From assembly GCA_949752795.1 (NCBI GenBank), contig OX457058.1, positions 159,095,353 through 159,159,352 of the forward strand: a stretch of DNA of 64,000 nt. The letters are read 5' to 3'. Of this stretch, positions 41,840 to 51,409 are shown in pieces. A program made the translations under genes and the position numbers. Under the pieces are notes generated by a model. That model searched no databases. It saw nothing but the letters and a program-made list of their open reading frames with translations, and was not told where the DNA came from. The DNA comes from Hyperoodon ampullatus (Eukaryota; Chordata; Mammalia; Artiodactyla; Ziphiidae). Each line of letters begins with the position of its first letter. Within the stretch, counting starts at the first letter, position 1.

Positions 41840-42080
41840 TTTCATCTTGCTTTTTTATTTTTAAAATTCTACAGTATTCTGTGAACATACTTCCATATCA
41901 GTTCATATAATGTCATCTCATCCTCTGAGGGAAGCATAGTATTCCACTGTGTGAGGGTTCACTAATTTATTAACTTATCCACTGTGGAAGGATATTTAGG
42001 ATTTTTTTCCCTTCCAAATTTTTGTTATTACAGACAGTGCTACTATTAATATACTTTTATTATGTTTTGTTTATTCTCAG
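41840..42080 (-). repeat. Old L1 3' UTR, reverse
   Basis: GTGAACATACTTCCATATCA, AAGCATAGTATTCCACTGTG, CACTAATTTATTAACTTATC and TTACAGACAGTGCTACTATT resemble the reversed L1ME-type 3' UTR (GAACATCTTCTCATG... GCATAGTATTCCATTGTATGG... ATTTATTTAACCA). Confidence 0.65.
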
Positions 42081-42432
42081 AGACACATTTTTTCACATTT
42101 TAGTATCAATGAATTTTTGCGGTTGTTACACATTCAGCTGGCTGCCATGAACATAATCATCATTACCCATGTATGCATCAAATTGGTCATAGCTGCTTAT
42201 AGTGTTGATATTTTTATTTAGTTATGGACATTAGTGGTGTATTAACATTTTGCTTACTAAAATTTCTTCAAAGCTTTTCCAATGATTTGACATTGAAAAC
42301 AGAAAGTTGTTTATGTAGAAAACCATGGAAATAGATCAGCAATGTATAAAAGCAAGTGTCAGCATCAGAATGGCTTGCAGGAAAGAGAAAATAGGACATT
42401 TAAAAGAGACACTGAAATACTGAAATCTTTTA

Positions 42433-42435
<3 letters not shown>

Positions 42436-42465
<30 letters not shown>

Positions 42466-42657
42466 TGCGGTATGCGGGCCTCTCACTGTTGTGGCCTCTC
42501 CCGTTGCGGAGCACAGGCTCCGGATGTGCAGGCTCAGCGTCCATGGCTCACAGGCCCAGCCACTCCGCAGCACGTGGGATCTTCCCGGACCGGGGCACGA
42601 ACCCGTGTCCCCTGCATCGGCAGGTGGACTCTCAGCCACTGCACCACCAGGGAAGCC
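42436..42657 (-). mobile_element. Cetacean CHR-2-type SINE, reverse
   Basis: A (TTTA)n/T-rich head, then GCGGTATGCGGGCCTCTCAC, TCCCGTTGCGGAGCACAGGC and CCGGACCGGGGCACGAACCC, ending GCACCACCAGGGAAGCCCA. It lies immediately beside a short CHR SINE at 42660-42798 in the same orientation. No clear TSD could be read for either, as the T-rich spacer obscures it. Confidence 0.94.
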
Positions 42658-42659
42658 CA

Positions 42660-42798
42660 TATTTTAAAAAAATTTCATTTATTTATTTTTGGCCATGCCA
42701 CGTGGCTTGCAGGATCTTAGTTCCCCAATCAGGGATTGAACTCAGGCCCTCAGCAGTGAAAGTTCAGAGTCTTAACCAGTAGACCACCAAGGAATTCC
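42660..42798 (-). mobile_element. Short CHR-type SINE, reverse
   Basis: CATTTATTTATTTTTGGCCA, GGATCTTAGTTCCCCAATCA, GGGATTGAACTCAGG and CTTAACCAGTAGACCACCAA, ending GGAATTCCCT. Same class as 11245-11397. The 146-codon ORF over both SINEs is an artefact. Confidence 0.93.
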
Positions 42799-42799
42799 C

Positions 42800-43335
42800 T
42801 CCATAGCCTTATTTTAAGTCATAGACTATGATGCTTGCCTATGTGGTATGCTGTCTTGCTAAGTAATTAGCCTGTACATTCTCAACTGCCTCTATCAAAC
42901 AGTTAAAGTAGTGTCCTTTCTTTCACATGTGGTGGTAGGATGTTGTAAAAAGAGCATGCACTTTGGAATCCATGGCTGCTCCTGGTAGCGTGCTGGGCCC
43001 CAGGCAACTTACCCAGAACCTGATCAAAATAAAAGTCCTTGAGAAATGACTGTGATCTTAACATCCTTCCCTGGGCACCTTGGGATATCACTAAGGGAGA
43101 TACTGCTAAATTGAATTCAAGTAATTGTATTAAAAGCAGGTTGATTATCCTGAACACTGCTCCCTGCCAAGCATGGAAGCCCACAGGAGCTGACTGTTGT
43201 CCTACCAAAGAGTCAAGACAGTCAGATACACCTAGGTTCAAATCCTAGAAATGCTTATTTGTTGTATGACTAACTTGAGGGGTGAGAATGGCAGGGAACA
43301 TTTAATATAGTTGTCAAAACATGCGTTTCAAAAGA
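42800..43335. other. Mostly unassigned; a MIR-like scrap near 43215
   Basis: CAGATACACCTAGGTTCAAA then TCCTAGAAATGC (43217-43252) looks like the MIR B-box area. The rest is unrecognised. Confidence 0.35.
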
Positions 43336-43339
43336 AAAG

Positions 43340-43540
43340 ACAGAGTCCAGGTTTTAGTTCCACTGTTAATTCAGTATTTGTCTAGTTATTTAACCTCTGA
43401 TTTGTAGCTTACTCATCTATAAAATAGGGCTGAAAATACCTACTTCCCAAGTCGTTCTATAAATCAAGTGCAGTAATGCATATAAATCTAGCAGTGTCTG
43501 AAATATAGTAAGCATTCACTAAGTGAGAGTTAGCTTTATT
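43340..43540 (+). repeat. MIR
   Basis: GTTATTTAACCTCTGATTTG, CTTACTCATCTATAAAATAG, ATACCTACTTCCCAAGTCGT, CAGTGTCTGAAATATAGTAA and GCATTCACTAAGTGAGAG follow MIR. Confidence 0.8.
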
Positions 43541-43708
43541 TTATCACTCTCCTTTTCCTCATCAACAGTCTCTTTGGGAAATGCCCCAAACCATTGTGGT
43601 TCTGCTGAGGCTGTCAATAATAGTTTCTTCATAGAAGAAACTTGTCTCTTGGGCAAGAGACTGAGACCTGGTTGACCAGAAGTCCTAAGGAATTGGTCCA
43701 AAGGATGC

Positions 43709-44163
43709 TGTATTAGTTTCCTCAGGCTGCCATAAAAATATCAACAGAAAGAGAAAGTAATTCTTAAACAACAGAACTTTATTCTGTCACATTTTTGAAG
43801 GCCAGAAATGTAAAATCAAGGTGTTAGCAAGGTTAGTTCCTTCTGGAGACTCTGAAGGAGAAGCTGTTTTATGCCTTTCTCCTAGCTTCTGGTGGTTGCT
43901 GGCAATCCTTGGTGTTCCTTGGCTTATGGACCCATCACTCTAATTTCTGCCTCCATCTTCACATCAACTTCTCTGTGTCTTCTTCCTTTTTGTATCTCAC
44001 AAGGACACGTCATTGGAATTAAAACCCGCCCAGTTAATCCAGGATGATCTCAGGTAGAGGTCATTAACTTAATTACATCTGCAAAGATTCTTTTCCAAAT
44101 AAAGTCACACTCACAGGTTCTGGGTAGCCATATTGTCTGGGGGCCACCTTTCAGTCCATTACA
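43709..44163 (-). mobile_element. MLT1 LTR (MaLR), reverse, near complete
   Basis: Starts TGTATTAGTTTCCTCAGGCT. Then AAGGCCAGAAATGTAAAATC, CCTAGCTTCTGGTGGTTGCT, GGTGTTCCTTGGCTTATGGA, TAACTTAATTACATCTGCAA and TTTTCCAAATAAAGTCACAC, ending CAGTCCATTACA. Flanking 5-mers GATGC and GATGG match at 4 of 5. A solo LTR with no internal sequence. Confidence 0.93.
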
Positions 44164-44257
44164 GATGGGCACCTGATTCAATCAGGGTTCATCCATGACC
44201 ATCAAGCTCATCTCGTAGAGAGAGCTTCTATAAAAATCAAGACATTAATGATGTAGC

Positions 44258-44342
44258 AATGGGGAAAGAATAGGAAAAGGAGAAAGGGAAGAGAGAGTAA
44301 AGAGGGGGGTGGGGAGAGAGCGAGAGAGAGTGAGAGAGCTCA
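44258..44342. repeat. GA-rich low-complexity tract
   Basis: Purine-rich run including GAGAGAGCGAGAGAGAGTGA and a G7 stretch. Potential triplex-forming mirror tract; otherwise low complexity. Confidence 0.85.
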
Positions 44343-44704
44343 ATATCTCAAGGAAACACCTGGATCCCATAGACCCCTAAATAATTTCCACCTCTGGACT
44401 TCTCAGTTCCATAAGCTAAGATTTTTTATTCTTTATATAAGCTTGTATAAGTCGAGTTTTATCACACATATCTAAAAGAATCCTAAATAATTCAACTACT
44501 AATACTAACAGATGCTAATTCCTTTTCTTTATCTGCCCTTGGTAGGAAAGGGAAAAGGGATTGTTGGAAAGAGCTTCCTGATGGGTGGTTACTTCAGCTG
44601 GAGATGGAGTAGACACTAGCCCTTCTCACACTTGATTATAGCTGCTTGCTTCCTTCTAAGGATGCTTAGCTCTTAAGAGCTCCCATATATTGAGAGCTTT
44701 CTAC

Positions 44705-44845
44705 TTTGTAAGTACTGAGAAAAAATCTTTGCATATATTATATTTTATCCTGTAGAAAATCTATGAGATAAATGATATTATCCTCATTTGTAGATAAGAA
44801 AAGTGAAGCTCAAAAAGTTGAAGTATTGTCACATTTCTTACAATT
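44705..44845 (-). repeat. MIR, reverse
   Basis: GAGATAAATGATATTATCCT, CATTTGTAGATAAGAAAAGT and GAAGCTCAAAAAGTTGAAGT, then TTGTCACATTTCTTACAATT, match the reversed MIR core. Confidence 0.68.
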
Positions 44846-44849
44846 AACA

Positions 44850-44930
44850 AGGAGTTCTGTCAGGCAGCAACTATGTTGTCTTCACTGTGGTATCTCCAGG
44901 ATTTATCCCAGGGCCTGGCACGTAGTAGAG
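44850..44930 (+). repeat. L2 3' end, first piece (split by MER20)
   Basis: GGCAGCAACTATGTTGTCTT, GTGGTATCTCCAGGATTTAT and CCAGGGCCTGGCACGTAGTA match the L2 end, which is then interrupted. Confidence 0.72.
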
Positions 44931-45090
44931 CAATGGTTCTTAAAGTGTGTTTCCTGAATAAGCATTGCCTGCTTTACCTGGGGTCAAATGTAAATTATCA
45001 GGCTCCACTCCATACATACTGAATCAGAAACTCTGGGGGCAAGATCCAGCTCCCAGGTGATTCTGGTGCACTAAAACCTGAGAGCCACTA
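44931..45090 (+). mobile_element. MER20 element, near complete
   Basis: Starts CAATGGTTCTTAAAGTGTGT, then CTGAATCAGAAACTCTGGGG, AGGTGATTCTGGTGCACTAA and AACCTGAGAGCCACTA. The ends are inverted (CAGTGGTTCTCA type). The 160-bp length fits MER20 within about 60 bp of the full family size. It sits inside an L2 tail. No transposase. Confidence 0.85.
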
Positions 45091-45115
45091 AGTGGGTATT
45101 CATTAAGTGTAGAAA
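45091..45115 (+). repeat. L2 3' end, second piece
   Basis: GTGGGTATTCATTAAGTGT corresponds to the L2 terminus GCGCTCAATAAATGT, continuing the element cut at 44930. Confidence 0.5.
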
Positions 45116-46030
45116 AACAGTGAAACACTGAACCTCAAACTGGAAGTCTTAGTTAAGGGAAAAGGTTTAGTCTAAGGTCTATGGTTTCCCACAAAATAAT
45201 CTGACTTCTACTATTAGAGTGACAAGTGCCTCTAGGTACCCTAAATTTACCCTTATCCTTATGTGATCTCAGCTGACTGCTAAGTTATTCCTTTGGCATA
45301 TAGAGTTTGGAACCCATTGCAGTACACTTGACATAATCATAAACACATTGAAAGCAAGTTCTTCTCGCCTTCCAGACAATGGAGGGCTTCAATCTCTCTT
45401 CACCTACAGTCCTCAGCTCTGTTTCTGGGGTCTCTCAGCCTTTCCTTACAGCACAAAATTGCAGAGGAAAAAAATCATCTGTTCACACCATTTAGGCCAT
45501 TGCTTACCTAATGGGACATATAATGTGATGAAATTGCCACCTGGTGGTTGAGATATGGGACAGTTCACAAGGGGATAATTAGACAGGCTATTATTTAATA
45601 TTTTAACTGTACCTACTCCAAAGGCATGCCTGTGGAGTTAGTTCATGTTATGACAAGCTGTAGATTGAAACTGAGATTTTCAACACTTTTAAAGTGGCAG
45701 AACAACAGTGTCTAGATTTAGGGGGAAAAAAATCCCAGCCACTTGATTTTAAAGAAAAAATTATCATAGACGCAGGCATTTACCACATAGAATGAAACAT
45801 GACTGAAGGAAAAAATGAAGAGTAGTAAATAAAAGCCCAGAGTTTAAAAATTGGTACATTCATTCATTTTGAAAACAATGTTCCATGTTATGAATGTAAT
45901 ATCATATGTAGAAATAACATAATATTGATAGAAAGTTAAATATCTCTTGAAAATGTAACTTTATAGTATATATTTCTGGGAAATTCCAGGACAATTTGAG
46001 TCTTTTAGATGCAGTCTCTCCCTGGGGAGT
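45116..46030. other. No feature recognised
   Basis: Unique-looking AT-rich DNA with short ORFs only. Confidence 0.4.
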
Positions 46031-46034
46031 ATTG

Positions 46035-46420
46035 AAGTACTGTATTAGTTGGGATGGAATAGGTTTTGCTGCAAAAACAAATTAATCTTGAAATACTAAT
46101 GACCTAGCAACAACACCAAAGGTTAATTTCTCTCTCATTCTCCATGGCCAGCACAGTTTGATAGGGAACAGTTTTCTACATAGCTGCTCAAAGACTCAGG
46201 CTGATGAGAAGCTCTGACAATTTGTAGTTTTATCATCTGGACATGAGAACGCAGCATTACCAGAGCTTAGGAAGAAAATGCATTGGCTTCTCTATGTTCT
46301 GGCCTAGAAGTGATATACATCACTTCCCCTCATGGCCCATAGGCCAGAACTTACCACATGGCTTCACTCAACTGTGAGAAACTTGGAAATATGAGGGTAG
46401 TACACATATTTTTGGAGAGT
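46035..46420 (+). repeat. Mammalian interspersed repeat, family not named
   Basis: GTTTTGCTGCAAAAACAAAT, CCATGGCCAGCACAGTTTGA, CAAAGACTCAGGCTGATGAG, TTCTGGCCTAGAAGTGATAT and CCATAGGCCAGAACTTACCA recall a repeat with CCCGGAAGTGACACACGTCA... TTGGCCAGAACTAGTCACATGG. Order and spacing fit; the name is not recalled. Confidence 0.5.
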
Positions 46421-46807
46421 AGTGAATATCTGTGTCCAAAGCACATATTTGTTCTAACTAATTTGATTTCCTTCTAGGTCACTCTGAGGCTCAAATCTGG
46501 ATTCTGATAGCCTATTGGGACTTCACATCAAAGTCCTCAACTCTCATAGTAGTAGACTCTGAATATTGTCTCTGTCTCCTTGGATAGCCATAGCATGAGA
46601 ATGTTCTTTCTACAGCTGATATCCAGCTTTTATCAAAACATTAAGAGAAAAAATATTGCCTCAAGGGCTTATAAGAGATTTTCTTTTCAACTATTTCTTC
46701 AGGACTAAGTAAATTTTTAGAATTGAACTAGATCACCAGAAAGTACCATTCCTGGGCCTCCTTAATTTAACCTTGTATAGAAATACCTTTAGTGAGTTAA
46801 ATTTTAA

Positions 46808-46947
46808 TATAATATAGAAGCAGCAAAAAGTTAGTCATTCATGAAGATACTGGCTCTTTTATCATTAAATAATGATTGTGTAAACCTCTGTGCTCTTTTC
46901 CCCATTGCTTTGGCTACTAGGAAACTCAGATCTAGATTTAATGCTTA
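46808..46947. repeat. 140-bp direct duplication, copy 1
   Basis: Starts TATAATATAGAAGCAGCAAA and ends GATTTAATGCTTA. A second copy at 47512-47651 is roughly 85% identical by eye, and the offset is 704 bp. Flanks on both sides do not match. Not recognised as a known repeat. Confidence 0.9.
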
Positions 46948-47044
46948 TCAAGAATCAATACAAGAACACTGTATTGCACAGCTCTAAATTCTTGAATACC
47001 CTTTGTATAAAGACCCATGGGATACCATCTATTTATGGATCAGA

Positions 47045-47180
47045 TTGGAACAGATGTAGACTTTGGAACTGTAGGCTTTAGTATTAGATTTGAACCCCGA
47101 GTCTAGCAATTCTTGTCTTTAGTGACCCTGGTTCAATAACTTCATCCTCTTCCTTCTTAGTATGCTACTGTAGAGGATTA
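47045..47180 (+). repeat. MIR fragment
   Basis: TAGACTTTGGAACTGTAGGC, TTTGAACCCCGAGTCTAGCA, ATTCTTGTCTTTAGTGACCC and AATAACTTCATCCTCTTCC match the MIR 5' half. A second MIR follows directly in the same orientation. Confidence 0.75.
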
Positions 47181-47189
47181 ACTGAGGTC

Positions 47190-47455
47190 CAGCATAGTCT
47201 TGTGGTTAAGAGTTTGAATCCTGGAACCAGGCTTAGGTTTGAGTCCCATTACTAATACTTACTAGTTATGTGGCCTTGGGCAAATCACTTAACCCTCTGT
47301 ACTTTGATTTACTCATCTGTAAAATAGGGATAATAATAGTACCTATATCCAAAGGTATTGTGAAAATTAAATTGGTTAATATATGTAAAGCCCTTAAAAT
47401 AGTGCCTGGCACAGAAGAAATACTATATTAGTTAGTGCTAGCTATTATTATGATG
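47190..47455 (+). repeat. MIR, essentially full length
   Basis: AGTCTTGTGGTTAAGAGTTT, GTTTGAGTCCCATTACTAAT, TATGTGGCCTTGGGCAAATC, TCATCTGTAAAATAGGGATA, AGTGCCTGGCACAGAAGAAA and TAGTGCTAGCTATTATTATG cover MIR from the tRNA-like head to the 3' end. The best-preserved MIR in the window. Confidence 0.95.
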
Positions 47456-47511
47456 AAGACATAGACATTGTAGACAGTGTTTACAGAGAATCTTTCACCT
47501 AGTAAGTGCCT

Positions 47512-47651
47512 TATAATATAGAAGCAGCAAAAAGTTAGCCATTCATGAAGATATTGACTCTTATTATTAAATAATGGCAGTGTAAAACTTGTACTCTTTT
47601 TTTCCCCTTTCCTTTGGCTACTAGGAAACTCAGAGTTAGGTTTAATGCTTA
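47512..47651. repeat. 140-bp direct duplication, copy 2
   Basis: Direct copy of 46808-46947. Shared exact runs include AGAAGCAGCAAAAAGTTAG and TTTGGCTACTAGGAAACTCA. The two differ by scattered substitutions and small indels. Confidence 0.9.
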
Positions 47652-47802
47652 GTCATTATATCTACACATCTTTTACACTGTTGGATTTACATGTATGTAA
47701 TATAAAATGCTGAAATCCTCTTTTGAAAGAAGGCAGGGTAAAAACAGTTTTTTAATAGTAGAAACGTACTAAGATCAATTTTTGTTATAACATTTTTTTC
47801 TT

Positions 47803-47886
47803 CCATTCTTCCTTCCCTCTTTCCTTCCTTCCTTCATTTCTTCATTCACTCCTTCCTTTCTTCCTTTCTTCCTTTCTTTCTTTTTA
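47803..47886. repeat. Imperfect (TTCC)n microsatellite
   Basis: Pyrimidine tract of TTCC/TTTC units, for example CCTTCCTTCCTTCATTTCTT and TTCTTCCTTTCTTCCTTTCT. Confidence 0.9.
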
Positions 47887-47889
47887 AGG

Positions 47890-48595
47890 CAGGTAGGACT
47901 GGAGAGCTTTCCATCCTACTCTGTAACTCCTGTGTTACAGGGCTAACCTGTGTAGGAGCTAGATATTCTTCTAGCAGGAAGCAAGCAGCTAACTGAAGTA
48001 ATACTTTTGAAAATACCCATGATTTAAATAATGGAAGGGTTTCCTAAATTCTCTACAGTTTATTTTCAAGTTTCAGTGACTCCTTCTCTTACTTAAGTTA
48101 TTTCCCTCCTACCATGCCTTGTATCTCTGTCACTGATTGGCAAGTAGCTTGTACCCTCTGAGCTCTGCTCTCCCTGAAAAATATCTGTGATTAAATACCC
48201 CACTCATTATGGACAGAAGGAAGAAGTAGACCTTGGGGGATTTGTTTCAGACGACTCCTGGTTTCATTTGAACTGGTGTGCTTCTTTTGCTTGGTAAAGA
48301 GGCACAGTTCCAGAAAGATATGACTGTTGGAAAGAGTTCAGTGAAATGAATGAAAATATGGTCTGTGGCAGGTTGAAAGTATTGAGTTCTTAGGAACTGT
48401 CAGAGGCCAAGTACATAATAAACTTCAATAAATGACAAGATGATGTGGGAGAATAATTGCCCAGAGGTTTATGGTGGGTATGAACACCTAGGAAGAAGAG
48501 GAAATGCGGAAGAGGATTTCAGACAGCATGGCTGTGAGCAATAGAAAGAAAGAAAGCTATCTCTCTGCTGAATTCCAAGTACCTATTGTTTATGC
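47890..48595. other. No feature recognised
   Basis: Unique-looking sequence. Confidence 0.4.
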
Positions 48596-48599
48596 AATT

Positions 48600-48760
48600 C
48601 TTTTTGGAATTAGTCATTTTTATCACCCAGAACATTTCCTATGTGGTTTTGTATTGTCACCTGACCTCTTACCTGTGGATGTCTTATTTCCACAGTATAA
48701 TTATAAATTACTGGATGGCAGGGACCACAGCTATCCTTCTTTGTGTCCCTGTCAATGAAC
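48600..48760 (+). repeat. L2 3' end
   Basis: TTATTTCCACAGTATAATTA, ATTACTGGATGGCAGGGACC and TTTGTGTCCCTGTCAATGAA match the L2 tail (AGAATGTAAGCTCC..GAGGGCAGGGACC...). Confidence 0.65.
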
Positions 48761-48764
48761 AAAT

Positions 48765-48945
48765 CAAATGGTTCTAATCCTAGCTCTGCTATTTACTAAT
48801 GGTGCAAAGTAGGACAAGTTCCTTGACTAAGTTTTAATTTCTTCTGCACAATGGGGCAAAATTCACACTGTAGAATTTTAGCGAAGTTTAATGGTATATA
48901 AAATTCTTGGATATATTATGTAAGATGCAAATGCCAGCTACTAGC
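48765..48945 (+). repeat. MIR
   Basis: GGTTCTAATCCTAGCTCTGC, TATTTACTAATGGTGCAAAG, GACAAGTTCCTTGACTAAGT and CTTCTGCACAATGGGGCAAA match MIR from the B box; the 3' end is weaker. Confidence 0.78.
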
Positions 48946-48979
48946 TTTCCCTCTCACAGTGGCTGATCACGGTGCCTAA

Positions 48980-49115
48980 CATAATATGTATAATATTGCA
49001 CTGTTATAGTATAGATTGGTACAAAATATAGTATAGTATATAAATGTACAATATGTAGTATATAAATTATAGTATAATTACTCTACATATATGGGTTTAT
49101 AATATATAAATAAAG
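48980..49115. repeat. AT-rich low-complexity (ATAGTAT)n tract
   Basis: Alternating ATAGTATAG/TATAAAT units such as AATATAGTATAGTATATAAA. Degenerate satellite-like. Confidence 0.75.
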
Positions 49116-49299
49116 TAAAAATATGTAGCCCATTCACATAAGCTTTTACAACTTGCTACAACTTTATGAACCTTGTTTTGCTACTTATGTGTGTACCCAT
49201 TATGTATGTATTAGGTATTCTATATCTATGTATGTATTTAATATACACCTGGAGTCTCAGATAATAGAATTAGCCTGAAAGTTTCCCATGTTAGGGAGA

Positions 49300-50000
49300 T
49301 CTTGAGTAAATTAAGCAGACCTACAATCCAGCCTCGTGTTCCAGTGTTTGGCTGTATGTAAAGTGCTGTGAGGCTCATTTGACTGTGACCTACAGGTCCG
49401 AGGTGTCAGGAAAGCACCAGGATGGTCTGAAGCTGGACTGAGTCAAGTTGCACAAACAGACCATTGGGAGCTAGCTCTCTTTAATGGGGAAAGTCACATG
49501 GAGCTTGGCTGATGTGACCTAACCATGAAGTTTCATTTTCAATCGCCATTTCTATGAAATCTCTCCTAATTGATTACAGAATCCAAATTCAAGGAGAACA
49601 AGCAGCTGTCTCTAATTCCTTTTAAGCTCTCTGCAGACCCCAGCACCACTTTTCTCTTCAAGTGCTCTCCGTTCCGTAAGGGGAATGCAGCAGCAAAGAG
49701 AGGGGGGGTAGGTAGCTGGTTTGCATGCAGCACAGACGAAGATCAATCAGTCTTGCGCGGGTGTCTTAATCAGAGGCCTGCCGTTCACTGTGGTGGTTGA
49801 GTGTCACCTCCTTGCCAAAGGCATCTTCTGTTCAGAGACGCTATTGATTGCTCCTCTCCCCTTCTCTTCTGGGAGAGTTTCCGGCTGCAAGGTGGTGTCA
49901 GGAGAAGGGCAAGGGGAAAGGTGTTTTGTTCACAGTGCATGGGATTTGGAGCCAGGCTCTAATTTCCAAAGCAGCAAGATACAGTGCCACTTAGTGCAGA
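49300..50000. other. Repeat-free block with three ATTGAT sites (candidate enhancer)
   Basis: About 700 bp with no recognised repeat. CTAATTGATTAC (49566-49577), GATCAATCAG (49741-49750) and CTATTGATTG (49841-49850) share the ATTGAT core bound by ONECUT/PBX-type factors. Unlike the flanks it has CpGs (TTGCGCGGGTG, AGACGAAG). ORFs at 49570-49800 and 49721-50008 are not protein-like. Function is inference. Confidence 0.35.
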
Positions 50001-50704
50001 CTTTTTAGAATGGTGATGAGTGGGGCTATATGGGAGAGGAGTGAAGAGCCAAGGATGCCTGTAGAAGGATAGAAGAGAGTGATTCAGTGAATGTATAAGC
50101 AGTGGATTCAGTTTAGACATGAAGATGGTAGGGCCGTAAAAGAGGTTATGCTGAGTATATTACCTCTGCCTGGAAGAAACAGGAGAGAGTTGCTGGTTAA
50201 AGTCATTTCTCTGAAGAAATGTAAAATCTGGAAATCAGGCAGGGACTAAGAGTATAATGGATCTATTAGTAGACTCTGCTTAATACATTAATTATTTCTA
50301 TGTGGACATTGGTGAGCAGGCAAGAATATCCTTAGAAACTGAGATCATAGAAGAAACTTAAATTATTTTGCACATAGAATTGGGAGTAGGAAATACAGAA
50401 TTTAATAATTCTTGATTCAGAGTTTGCTATGAGGATGAATAATTGAACACAATCAAAGACATTTTTTTTTTTCCTTCAAGCTAGAGAATAATGCTGGGGC
50501 CGAGACACAGTGGGAAGGAGACTCAAACCAATTTAAGATTATAAATGAGAAGATGTTATAATTTTGTATATTGAATAGTTATGAAAATCAGAAATATTCT
50601 TTACTGCTTGACTGTTGTTAAGCAATTCAGAGGCAGATATATAAAATGAGGCAAACTGAAACTTCCAAAGCTATAAAGCAGTAAACTGTGAGAGAAACGG
50701 AAAA
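50001..50704. other. No feature recognised
   Basis: Unique-looking AT-rich DNA with a T12 run near 50462. Confidence 0.4.
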
Positions 50705-50835
50705 AAAGATTTTCAAGTCTCGGACAGACATAGATTCAAATTTTGGGTCAACCACTTGTCATTTTACTTTGGTTGAATTCCCTGTTTTTCTGAAGCTCAT
50801 TTTTTTTTTTTTTTATAGGTCATATGGGGATAACG
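50705..50835 (+). repeat. MIR fragment, cut by LTR copy D
   Basis: AGACATAGATTCAAATTTTG, ATTTTACTTTGGTTGAATTC and TCATATGGGGATAACG resemble MIR up to AATGGGGATAA. The match ends exactly where the LTR begins. Confidence 0.55.
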
Positions 50836-51310
50836 TGTGCTAGTGTGCTCCCTCCCCACCTTCCAGGTCTATATTCATTTTCTACCTTTTCCTGACATAT
50901 TCTATGCTGGAGACACTTACCTATGTGTGTGTGCTTCCCCTGGGCTCCCCTGCCAGGTGACTTCAGGTTGGGTTTGGCCAATGGGAGATACCAGCAGGTC
51001 GAGAGCTATGTCCAGGTATTTCTTCCTCATTCTCTCCCTCCTTTTGCACCAGGTCTCTGGCAGCGGCTCTGTCCTGTCCTGACCAGAGCTCTTACCAGGT
51101 GGACCCCTCTCAAGGTTCCTGTTCTCACTGGGCTCCAATAATGTTCTCTCTTTGTGCCTGTCAACCTGGGGAAGTCAGGTAAAAGTCTCCCATTGTTGCT
51201 AATGGCTGAGTGCCTCACATGCATTGTTTGTTCTCTTAATCCTGTCCACCCCCATTGACATGAACCATCTGGGGTGAATCCTGTTTTCTGGTGGAACCCT
51301 GATTGATACA
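50836..51310 (+). mobile_element. Ancient LTR family, copy D, complete
   Basis: Starts TGTGCTAGTGTGCTCCCTCC and ends AACCCTGATTGATACA, giving TG...CA termini. Inside are GGGCTCCCCTGCCAGGTGAC, TGGCCAATGGGAGATACCAG and ATGAACCATCTGGGGTGAAT. Flanking 5-mers TAACG and TAACC match at 4 of 5. It is the reverse complement of the family at 37908, 39914 and 40957. At 475 bp it sets the full length of the family. Overlapping ORFs are chance. Confidence 0.8.
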
Positions 51311-51409
51311 TAACCATTGTTGAATTTCAAAGAAAATGTTAAAGTATCCTCCCATCAAATACAGAAAGGGGTATGTACTCATTTCTAGAATAGTCCTCAA
51401 AAGATGGTG

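Noticed and set aside
42342..42782. 146-codon plus-strand ORF
   Set aside because: It crosses two minus-strand CHR SINEs. The peptide repeats in ORFs at 27257, 34105 and 35668 because the SINEs repeat.
44258..44342. Promoter or GAGA-type element
   Set aside because: Low-complexity purine tract with no CpG island, no TATA and no transcript evidence.
46808..47651. CRISPR-like or satellite array
   Set aside because: Only two repeat copies with an unequal spacer made of MIRs, in a mammalian genome.
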